Assembly (NCBI GenBank): GCA_934621485.1 | Contig: CAKTUS010000083.1 | Location: forward strand, 1 to 11,857 | DNA: 11,857 bases | Reading direction: 5' to 3' | Source of the DNA: an uncultured Clostridia bacterium | GTDB taxonomy: Bacteria; Bacillota; Clostridia; Christensenellales; Aristaeellaceae | Shown: one piece after another, positions 6,070-11,857 of the stretch | Layout: every line of letters starts with the position of its first letter | How positions within the stretch are numbered: position 1 is the stretch's first letter | Translations under genes and position numbers: made by a program | Notes under the pieces: model-generated | The model's input: only the letters and a program-made list of their open reading frames with translations | Told to the model about the DNA's origin: nothing | Database searches by the model: none

Positions 6070-7854
6070 TTATGCCGCCTGTTCAAACTGGCTGTTGTAC
6101 AGGTCGGCATAGAAGCCGCCCTTCTTCATCAGGCTTTCATGCGTACCGCTTTCCACCACATCGCCGTCCCGCATCACCAGAATCAAATCGGCGTTTTTGA
6201 TGGTAGACAGGCGATGGGCAATCACAAAGCTGGTGCGGTTCTGGGTCAGCCGGTCCATGGCCTGCTGAATCATCAGTTCCGTGCGCGTATCCACCGAGGA
6301 GGTTGCCTCGTCCAGAATCAGCATGGGCGCGTTTTGCAGCATGGCCCGGGCAATGGTCAACAGCTGCTTTTGCCCCGCGGAAATGGCTACGCTTTCTGAA
6401 AGCACCGTATCCAGCCCGTCAGGCAGGGAATGAACAAACTTTTCCAGCCCGCAGGCCCGGCATACGCGCATGAGCATTTCATCGGTCATGCCCTGCATGT
6501 TGTACGCCAGGTTTTCACGCACAGTGCCCTCAAACAGCCAGGTATCCTGAAGCACCATGCCAAACAAACCGTGCACGGTTTCCCGGCGCAAATCGGAAAT
6601 GGGCGTACCGTCGATCAGGATGCGGCCGCTGTTGATTTCAAAGAAACGCATCAGCAGATTGACCATGGTGGTTTTGCCAGCGCCGGTAGGGCCCACAATG
6701 GCCACCTTCTGACCAGGCTGCACCTGAGCGGAAAAATCCTTAATGATGACCTTGTCCGGGGTGTCGGGATAGCTGAAGCGCACATGGTCGAAGGTGACGG
6801 CTCCCTGTACCTGAGGCGTCTCCGCCGGCTTCGCGCTCTCATCGCTAAGCTCCTCGCCGCCCAGGAAGTCAAAGATGCGGTGGGCCGAGGCAGCGGCGGT
6901 CTGCATGTTGGTCAATCCCTGCGCAATCTGGGTCAGGGGCGTGGTGAACAGGCGCACATACAAAATGAACGAGACAATTACGCCAAAGTCAATCACGCCG
7001 TTCATGGTAAGAATGGAGCCCAGCACGCACACCGCCACATAGGCCACGTTTCCCACCACGTTCATCAGCGGCTGCATCACGCCGGAAAGAAATTGAGAGC
7101 GCCAGTTGGCGTCGTACACAGCCTGGTTCAGGGTGTCAAAATGGCCTTTCACCTCCCGGCCGGCGCGGGAAATACGCACCACCTGATGGCCGGAATACAT
7201 TTCCTCCACATAGCCGTTCAGCGCGCCAAGGCTTTCCTGCCGGGCCGTGAAGTACCGTTGGGATTTCGTCATCATCAGCACAATCAGCGCCAGCCCGCCC
7301 AGGGTGATAACCAGCGCCGCCAGCGCCAGCCGCCATTCAGTTGCAAACATCATCACCAGGCAGCCCACAAACTGAGTGGCGGCGCTGATAATGGTGGGCA
7401 AGCTGTTGGTGAGGCCCTGTTGAAGGGTAGACACATCATTGGTAATGCGGCTGAGAATATCGCCCTGAGAGTGCTGATTAAAGTACTTTTGGGGCACCCG
7501 GTTGATTTTGGCGGACAGCTCCGCCCGCATCCGGTAGGACATATCCAGCGTAACGGTCGACATGATGTACTGCTGCAAAAAGGTAAACAACGCGCTGAGC
7601 CCATACAGCACGGCCATGAACAGGCCGATGCGGGCAATAGCCGCCAAATCGATGCCGGTGGTCAGCCCTTGAGACATCAGCGTGGCGATGCCGCCAATCT
7701 TGTTGGGGCCGATGATGGTGAGCACCGCGCCCATCGCCGCCAGCACCAACGCCACAACGGTCATGCGAAGGCCCCGACGGCTGTAGGCGGCCGTTTGGCC
7801 CAGGGCCGCCTTCACATCCACCTTTTCCGTAACGCCCATATTTCTTCTCATCAT
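6070..7854 (-). CDS. ABC exporter half-transporter, canonical ATPase subunit of a heterodimer
   Basis: A 594-residue fusion of a six-helix exporter domain (about residues 30-330) and an ATP-binding domain (about 352-590), of the multidrug/lipid exporter class. The ATPase motifs are Walker A GPTGAGKT (388-395), Q-loop Gln436, signature ISAGQ (491-495, usual LSGGQ), Walker B MLILDE with catalytic Glu516, and switch His547 in IAHR. The intact Glu and His with an altered signature fit the subunit that supplies the canonical Walker motifs in a heterodimer, while its altered signature completes the degenerate site of its partner. The ATG at 7854 has AAGGAGG 8 bases upstream. That site overlaps the stop of the partner gene, 13 bases away, so translation is coupled. 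The substrate is unknown; local MarR control suggests a toxic compound. Confidence 0.93.
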   Translation of the reverse strand: MMRRNMGVTEKVDVKAALGQTAAYSRRGLRMTVVALVLAAMGAVLTIIGPNKIGGIATLMSQGLTTGIDLAAIARIGLFMAVLYGLSALFTFLQQYIMSTVTLDMSYRMRAELSAKINRVPQKYFNQHSQGDILSRITNDVSTLQQGLTNSLPTIISAATQFVGCLVMMFATEWRLALAALVITLGGLALIVLMMTKSQRYFTARQESLGALNGYVEEMYSGHQVVRISRAGREVKGHFDTLNQAVYDANWRSQFLSGVMQPLMNVVGNVAYVAVCVLGSILTMNGVIDFGVIVSFILYVRLFTTPLTQIAQGLTNMQTAAASAHRIFDFLGGEELSDESAKPAETPQVQGAVTFDHVRFSYPDTPDKVIIKDFSAQVQPGQKVAIVGPTGAGKTTMVNLLMRFFEINSGRILIDGTPISDLRRETVHGLFGMVLQDTWLFEGTVRENLAYNMQGMTDEMLMRVCRACGLEKFVHSLPDGLDTVLSESVAISAGQKQLLTIARAMLQNAPMLILDEATSSVDTRTELMIQQAMDRLTQNRTSFVIAHRLSTIKNADLILVMRDGDVVESGTHESLMKKGGFYADLYNSQFEQAA

Positions 7855-7867
7855 AGCGGTTTCCTCC

Positions 7868-9625
7868 TTAGGCCAGCTCCGACGCGCTCAGCTGGGACGC
7901 GGCGATTTCGCGGTAAATGTCGCAGGTTTTCATCAGTTCCTCATGGGTGCCCATGCCGGCCGCTTCGCCGTGATCCAGCACCAGAATTTTGTCCGCGTGG
8001 CGAATGGTGCTGATGCGCTGAGCCACGATAATCTTGGTGGCGTCGTGCAGCTGCTTGGCCAGCCCCTCACGCAGCCGCGCGTCCGTGCGATAATCCAGAG
8101 CGGAGAAGGAGTCGTCAAAAATCAGAATTTCCGGGTCGCGGGCCAGGGCCCGCGCAATGGACAAGCGCTGCTTTTGGCCGCCGGATACGTTGCGCCCCTG
8201 CTGAGCGATTTTGTACTCGGTTTTTTCCGGCAGTTTGTCCACAAACTCCTCCGCCTGGGACAATGCAATGGCGCGGTTCAGATTTTCGTCGTTTTCCCGG
8301 GCTGCGCTCTGACCAAAGAACACATTGTCACGGATGCTGCCGGCAAACAGCACCGCCTTCTGGGTTACATAGCCCAGCTTGTCGTACAGCGCGTCAAAGC
8401 CATAATCCCGCACATCCACGCCGTCCACCAGCACCTGGCCGGAGGTAACATCATAGAAGCGGGGAATCAGGCTGACCAGGGTGGTTTTGCCGCTGCCGGT
8501 GGCGCCGATAATCGCCAGGGTTTCGCCCCGGTTCACCTTGAAGGAAATGTGGCTCAATTCCTCCTCCGCGGCATGGGGATAGCGGAAGCACACATCCTTA
8601 AACTCCACAACGCCCTTTTCCGCGCCGCCCCGGCTTTGGCCCTCCAGAATATGGGCCCGGCAGTCCAGCACCTCGTTAATGCGCTCGGCGGATACCTGCG
8701 CCTGGGGCAGCATCATAAAAATCATCACCATCATCATAAAGGACATGACCACATACGTGGCGTAGGTGCCGAACACCACCACATTGCCAAACATGGTCAG
8801 CCGGTTCCCCATTTGGGCCAGGGGAATGTTGTTAATCAGCGCCGCCCCAAGCCAGTAGATAGCCAAAGACAGGCCGTTCATGCCAAGGCTCATGGCAGGC
8901 ATCATCACAGCGAACAGATGCTGGTTTTTCAGCTGCGTCTGATACATCTTTTTGCTGGGACCGTCAAACTTCTCGTTTTGATAGTCCTCAGCGTTAAAGG
9001 CATGCACTACGTTGATGCCGGTCAGGTTTTCCCGGGCCACCCGGTTGATTTGGTCCGTCAGCTTCTGCACGATGCGGAAGCGGGGCAGGCAGGTGAGCAT
9101 AATGCCCAGCACAATAGCGCACAGCACCACCACAAAGCCGGCCGTTACCATGGAAAGCTCGGTGCTCTTGCCCAGAATCTTGATTACCGCCCACACAGCC
9201 ATAACCGGAGCCTTGATGAGCATTTGCAGGCCCATGGCCACGATCATCTGAATCTGGGTGATATCGTTGGTGGTGCGGGTGATGAGGCTGGGAACGGAAA
9301 AATCCTGCATTTCCTGACTGCCCACATCCATCACGTGCTCAAACAGCTTTTTGCGCACGGCGTAGCTGAAGCCGGAGGCAGCGCGGGCCGCCAAATAGCC
9401 GCAGGCCACGGCCAGCAGCGCGCTGGCCAGGGTGCAGCCCAGCATTTTGATCCCCACGTTCCAAATATCCGCCGTCTGGCTGCCCGGCGTTTTGATAAGG
9501 GCGGTCAAATCCGTCATGTAATCAGGCAGCGTCAGGTCAAAATACACCTGGCCCAGCACCAGCGCCGCGCACAAAAGCGCCATCAGCGCCTCCCGCCGGC
9601 GCATGTTTTTCAGCAGTTTCAGCAT
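7868..9625 (-). CDS. ABC exporter half-transporter, degenerate-site subunit of a heterodimer
   Basis: A 585-residue half-transporter: six-helix exporter domain (about 12-315) and ATP-binding domain (about 338-575). Motifs are Walker A GATGSGKT (374-381), Q-loop Gln422, a perfect signature VSGGQ (480-484), Walker B ILIFDD with Asp505 where the catalytic Glu is expected, and Gln536 in IVAQR where the switch His is expected. These two changes mark the degenerate site known from heterodimeric exporters such as TM287/TM288, where one site binds but hardly hydrolyses ATP. The frame is open upstream to 9949, but that part overlaps marR. The ATG at 9625 matches the usual exporter start (MLKLLKNMRRREALM), has AGAAGGAG about 10 bases upstream, and overlaps the marR stop by seven bases. 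The partner gene follows directly. Confidence 0.93.
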   Translation of the reverse strand: MLKLLKNMRRREALMALLCAALVLGQVYFDLTLPDYMTDLTALIKTPGSQTADIWNVGIKMLGCTLASALLAVACGYLAARAASGFSYAVRKKLFEHVMDVGSQEMQDFSVPSLITRTTNDITQIQMIVAMGLQMLIKAPVMAVWAVIKILGKSTELSMVTAGFVVVLCAIVLGIMLTCLPRFRIVQKLTDQINRVARENLTGINVVHAFNAEDYQNEKFDGPSKKMYQTQLKNQHLFAVMMPAMSLGMNGLSLAIYWLGAALINNIPLAQMGNRLTMFGNVVVFGTYATYVVMSFMMMVMIFMMLPQAQVSAERINEVLDCRAHILEGQSRGGAEKGVVEFKDVCFRYPHAAEEELSHISFKVNRGETLAIIGATGSGKTTLVSLIPRFYDVTSGQVLVDGVDVRDYGFDALYDKLGYVTQKAVLFAGSIRDNVFFGQSAARENDENLNRAIALSQAEEFVDKLPEKTEYKIAQQGRNVSGGQKQRLSIARALARDPEILIFDDSFSALDYRTDARLREGLAKQLHDATKIIVAQRISTIRHADKILVLDHGEAAGMGTHEELMKTCDIYREIAASQLSASELA

Positions 9626-10119
9626 CTTTCTCTCTCTCCTTCTTTTCCCTTGGTATACGCGGCGGAGCGCTTTGCACCCTGCCGTATGCGGTCCAGGTTC
9701 TGGTCGAACACTTCCAGGCAACGGCAAAAATGGCGGATATCCTCCCGGGTCAGGCCCTCCATCATTTGTTGGGCCATTTCCCGTTGTACGGCCCGGCCCC
9801 TGCTCACCAGGTCCCGGGCCTTGTCCGTCAACGCCAAACGGGTTTTGCGGCGGTCTCCCGGCACGTTCTGCCGTTCCAGCAGGCCTTCCCTTACCAGTGT
9901 TTCCACATGCATCGAGACGATTCCCGGCTTCAGGCCCCGATAGCGGCAAATGTCCCCGGCCGTGTCATAGCCCTGGTTGTTAGCCAAAAACAGCAATATA
10001 TCCAGCGCCGTTCGCGGCATGCCGGTTTCCTGGCACATGGGAGTCATCAGCACGCCGTAGGCGTCCATGAATTTTCGGGCGTTTTGCACCAGCTGCGCCG
10101 CCGCCAGATGCCGTTCCAT
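9619..10119 (-). CDS. MarR-family transcriptional regulator of the ABC exporter operon
   Basis: A 166-residue winged-helix protein. Helices at the start and end (about 5-30 and 105-150) would form the dimer domain. The DNA-binding part runs from about 36 to 101, with recognition helix LKPGIVSMHVETLVREGL (63-80) and the wing ending in the family signature GDRRKTRLALTDKA (88-101). It ends in a short very charged tail (KGKEGERERC). Start ATG 10119 has AAAGGTG about 12 bases upstream, rather distant. It is the first gene of the operon and its stop overlaps the start of the ABC gene. A perfect inverted repeat at the promoter start site (10147-10162) is the likely binding site, so it should repress itself and the pump until a ligand binds (inference from family behaviour). 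The ligand is unknown. Confidence 0.92.
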   Translation of the reverse strand: MERHLAAAQLVQNARKFMDAYGVLMTPMCQETGMPRTALDILLFLANNQGYDTAGDICRYRGLKPGIVSMHVETLVREGLLERQNVPGDRRKTRLALTDKARDLVSRGRAVQREMAQQMMEGLTREDIRHFCRCLEVFDQNLDRIRQGAKRSAAYTKGKEGERERC

Positions 10120-10146
10120 GCTCCGTCACACCTTTCGAAAATGAAT

Positions 10147-10162
10147 AGTTCAAAATTGAACT
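10147..10162. promoter_or_regulatory. MarR-type operator (perfect inverted repeat)
   Basis: AGTTCAAAATTGAACT is a perfect 7+2+7 inverted repeat. It covers roughly positions +1 to +15 of the marR transcript predicted from the adjoining promoter, where a bound dimer would block initiation. Length and symmetry suit a MarR dimer. Confidence 0.75.
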
Positions 10163-10167
10163 GTTTT

Positions 10168-10196
10168 ATTCTATCCGCCGCCCGCTCGATTGTCAA
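10168..10196 (-). promoter_or_regulatory. Promoter of the marR-ABC exporter operon
   Basis: On the minus strand TTGACA (10196-10191) and TAGAAT (10173-10168) are spaced by 17 bases. The predicted start is near 10161, at the edge of the operator. Leader length to the marR ATG is about 42 bases. Confidence 0.85.
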
Positions 10197-10260
10197 TGAC
10201 CAGATTGTGAACATTGCAAATGCCTGGCCTGCCCGGCGCACATTCAGCGTCAAGGTTCGC

Positions 10261-10515
10261 AAATCCTTGCGTAATAAGGCTTTCAGGTCGTCCAAAAAGC
10301 TCGCCAGACGGCGAGCCTTTCTGCCGAGAAGCACTCTTTGCCTGCTCGCCTGCGGTTCGCCGGGCGGCAAAGAGCGTAAGGAAAGCCTTGCCCAGCAAGG
10401 CAGCCGAAGCCGACATACACGCCGCCGGTTTCGGAAGCAAAATCAGAGGGCAGCGGCCCTCCGATACCTCTCAGGGTTTTTTCGACAGACTGAAAGCCTT
10501 TCGTAATAAGGCTTT
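10261..10515. repeat. Compact multi-hairpin intergenic element with terminal inverted repeats
   Basis: The ends at 10276-10298 and 10477-10500 are inverted repeats: 11 bases AAGGCTTTCAG match perfectly and about 19 of 23 overall. The 14-mer CGTAATAAGGCTTT occurs at both borders (10270-10283 and 10502-10515), each within a hairpin of AAAKCCTT, loop KCGTAAT and AAGGCTTT. Between the ends are five further stem-loops: 10299-10316 (GCTCGCC/GGCGAGC), 10334-10374 (CTCTTTGCC/GGCAAAGAG), 10385-10401 (GCCTTG/CAAGGC), 10404-10434 (CCGAAGCCG/CGGTTTCGG, one G-T pair) and 10446-10461 (GAGGGC/GCCCTC). There is no convincing open frame. It resembles a MITE-like or structured-RNA element; which one is undecided. 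Confidence 0.6.
10474..10494 (+). repeat. TTCGACAG intergenic motif, copy at the right end of the hairpin element
   Basis: GGGTTTTTTCGACAGACTGA and the next A match the copy at 5931-5950 apart from one extra T and one A/T change. Here the motif forms most of the right terminal inverted repeat of the element. Confidence 0.6.
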
Positions 10516-10680
10516 ATACATTTTGAGCAGAAAATTGTATGCACTTCAAAAGCGAAAAGTTGCAATTTTGTCCTTTTTCACGGCAGAAGAAGAAAATTCC
10601 AAAACAGGTGCTTTTCGTTGCCAATATGCACTTTTGCATAAGTTTCTTTGTATTTCTGATGCATTTTCACTTCTTCGGTA
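10516..10680. other. AT-rich region upstream of the binding-protein promoter
   Basis: Base composition drops sharply to AT-rich after the hairpin element. No gene is seen. It contains repeated TGCA-type words: TATGCACTT twice (10538-10546 and 10625-10633), the perfect 6+4+6 inverted repeat TATGCACTTTTGCATA (10625-10640), and ATGCATTTT further right. These could be regulator sites or an upstream promoter element. Confidence 0.4.
10625..10640. promoter_or_regulatory. Possible operator upstream of the binding-protein gene
   Basis: TATGCA-CTTT-TGCATA is a perfect inverted repeat centred about 48 bases upstream of the -35 box. The position would suit an activator. No regulator gene for it is in the window. 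Confidence 0.35.
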
Positions 10681-10709
10681 TTGCATTTTTAGGCTTGCGC
10701 GCATATAAT
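10681..10709 (+). promoter_or_regulatory. Promoter of the Liv-type binding-protein gene
   Basis: TTGCAT (10681-10686) and a perfect TATAAT (10704-10709) are spaced by 17 bases. The predicted start near 10716 gives a leader of about 37 bases containing AGGAGG. The -35 hexamer is the same as that of the promoter at 471-499. Confidence 0.75.
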
Positions 10710-10752
10710 TTTGCCCGTAACCAGATATTCCATATTCAGGAGGCGACACCCC

Positions 10753-11857
10753 ATGAAAAAGTTATTCGCAATTCTTCTGGCGGTTCTGATGGTGATTCCC
10801 GCTTTCGCCATGGGCGAGGGCGTTGTCAAAATCGGCGTGTTTGAACCTGCTTCCGGCGACAGCGGAGCCGGCGGAAAGCAGGAAATACTGGGCATGCAGT
10901 ACGCCAACAGCGTGCAGCCCACGGTGGAAATCGGCGGCGAAACCTACAAGGTGGAGCTTGTGTACGCCGATAACGGCTCCTCTACCGACAAGGCGCCTTC
11001 CGCCGCCCAGCAGCTGGTGAGCGAGGGCGTGAGCGTGGTTCTGGGCTCCTATGGCTCCGGCGTTTCCATTGCCGGTTCCCAGTACTTTGCCGACGCGGGG
11101 ATTCCCGCCATTGGCGTTACCTGCACCAATCCTCAGGTAACGGCGGGCAACAGCCACTACTTCCGCATTTGCTTCCTGGATCCGTTCCAGGGCACCGTGC
11201 TTGCCAACTACGCTTTCAAGGAGCTGGGCGCCCGCACCGCTTACTGCCTGGCCGAACTGGGCAACGACTATGACGTGGGCCTGTGCTACTACTTCCAGAA
11301 AGCCTTTGAGGAAATGGGCGGTCTGGTTATCTCCGATACTTTCCCCACCGGCAACTCCGACTTCACCTCTTACCTGTCCAACGCCACCGCCATCGGCGCG
11401 GACGTGTTCTTCTGCCCTGTATCCATCGCCTATTCTTCTCAGATCATCAGCCAGGCGGCGGGGCAGAACGTGGCCTTCCCCATTCTGGGCAGCGATACGC
11501 TGGACAACAACAAAGTGGCTGAAGCGGCCAAGGGCACCAATGTAAAGGTCATCATCACCACCTTCTACCAGGAGGGCGGTTCTCCCGAATTTGACGAGGG
11601 TTTCAAGGCGTGGCTCAACAGCGACGGCGAATACCTGACCAACAACGGCGGCAACGACATGATTTCCGCCGTCAGCGTAATGGGCTATGACGCCTACTTC
11701 ACCGCGCTGGAGGCCCTGAAGGCTGCCGGCAGCACCGATTCCAAGGCTGTTCTGGCTGCCCTGCCCGGCGTGAAATACACCGGCGTTACCGGCGAAATTG
11801 CCTTTGACGACGTGGGCGACGCGATTCGCGACTCCGCTTACATCAAGGCCGTAAATA
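10753..11857 (+). CDS. livK: Branched-chain amino acid-type ABC transporter substrate-binding protein (incomplete 3' end)
   Basis: The frame is open from ATG 10753 to the window edge, 368 residues without a stop. AGGAGG lies 9 bases upstream. A signal peptide is clear (MKKLFAILLAVLMVIPAFA), with a probable cleavage after AFA at residue 19. The mature part is a type I periplasmic-binding-protein fold of the Liv/Peripla_BP_6 family: VVKIGVFEPASGDSGAGGKQ at the first strand, GGETYKVELVYADNGS, the ligand-pocket strand VVLGSYGSG, IPAIGVTCTNPQVT, FRICFLDPFQG, and the second-lobe start ARTAYCLAELGNDYDVG. Such proteins capture amino acids (Leu, Ile, Val) or related small molecules and hand them to a LivHMGF-type permease, probably encoded just beyond the right edge. 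No lipobox cysteine follows the signal peptide, which is odd for a monoderm. Ligand specificity cannot be told, so the symbol is by family only. Confidence 0.9.
   Translation, partial: MKKLFAILLAVLMVIPAFAMGEGVVKIGVFEPASGDSGAGGKQEILGMQYANSVQPTVEIGGETYKVELVYADNGSSTDKAPSAAQQLVSEGVSVVLGSYGSGVSIAGSQYFADAGIPAIGVTCTNPQVTAGNSHYFRICFLDPFQGTVLANYAFKELGARTAYCLAELGNDYDVGLCYYFQKAFEEMGGLVISDTFPTGNSDFTSYLSNATAIGADVFFCPVSIAYSSQIISQAAGQNVAFPILGSDTLDNNKVAEAAKGTNVKVIITTFYQEGGSPEFDEGFKAWLNSDGEYLTNNGGNDMISAVSVMGYDAYFTALEALKAAGSTDSKAVLAALPGVKYTGVTGEIAFDDVGDAIRDSAYIKAVN

Noticed and set aside
7943..9943. A 666-codon open frame on the plus strand opposite the first ABC gene (also 527 codons at 6430-8013 and 370 codons at 2304-3416)
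   Set aside because: The translations are rich in His, Gln and Arg without any recognisable domain, and they mirror well-supported minus-strand genes. They arise from the high GC content and codon pattern of those genes.
10299..10316. GCTCGCC/GGCGAGC hairpin followed by TTTTT on the minus strand, as a terminator
   Set aside because: No minus-strand gene lies upstream of it; the nearby minus-strand promoter starts further downstream. It is better seen as part of the repeated hairpin element.
10214..10708. A 164-codon plus-strand open frame through the hairpin element
   Set aside because: It crosses inverted repeats and then the AT-rich promoter region, changes composition midway and has no ribosome site.
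1..11857. CRISPR array, insertion sequence or phage remnant
   Set aside because: No regularly spaced repeats, transposase, integrase or phage structural genes are visible in any frame.

Overview
The window looks like chromosomal DNA of a GC-rich, low-oxygen Gram-positive bacterium of class Clostridia (Bacillota). This rests on strong AGGAGG-type ribosome sites, sigma-70-type promoters with 17-bp spacers, a tRNA-Ser that encodes its CCA end, and the gene set (UbiB-like kinase beside a phasin-like protein, PlsY-type acyltransferase, MarR-controlled heterodimeric ABC exporter, Liv-type binding protein). Genus or family cannot be read from the sequence. No transposase, phage gene, CRISPR array or rRNA is visible.

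Layout. Positions 1-432 (minus) hold the start of a membrane protein of unknown function, with its own promoter just after the dus gene. Positions 505-1470 (minus) encode a tRNA-dihydrouridine synthase. Positions 1471-1935 are a long gene-free leader with two operator-like inverted repeats. A tRNA-Ser(GGA) gene (1976-2066, minus) follows, with a consensus promoter and a terminator. Positions 2196-5629 (minus) are a four-gene operon in the order DUF2238-like membrane protein, PlsY-like acyltransferase, phasin-like protein, UbiB/ABC1 kinase. It ends in a hairpin terminator and looks like a membrane-lipid unit. Positions 5630-6069 are a gene-free, GC-rich, hairpin-rich spacer. Positions 6070-10119 (minus) are a second operon, marR then two ABC half-transporters, coupled by overlaps or short gaps and started from a strong promoter with a palindromic operator over the start site. 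Positions 10197-10752 are a divergent intergenic region with a compact multi-hairpin element that has terminal inverted repeats, then an AT-rich promoter region. From 10753 to the window end (plus) runs a Liv-type substrate-binding protein, incomplete at its 3' end.

How the genes work together. The two minus-strand operons are each self-consistent: one links phospholipid synthesis and membrane-associated proteins, the other is a classic locally repressed efflux pump in which one nucleotide-binding site is degenerate. The binding protein probably opens a nutrient-uptake operon beyond the right edge. The least explained material is the structured intergenic DNA near 5.7-6.05 kb and 10.26-10.52 kb. 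Both stretches share a GGGTTTTTCGACAG-CTGAA-type motif and look like members of a dispersed, non-coding repeat family.
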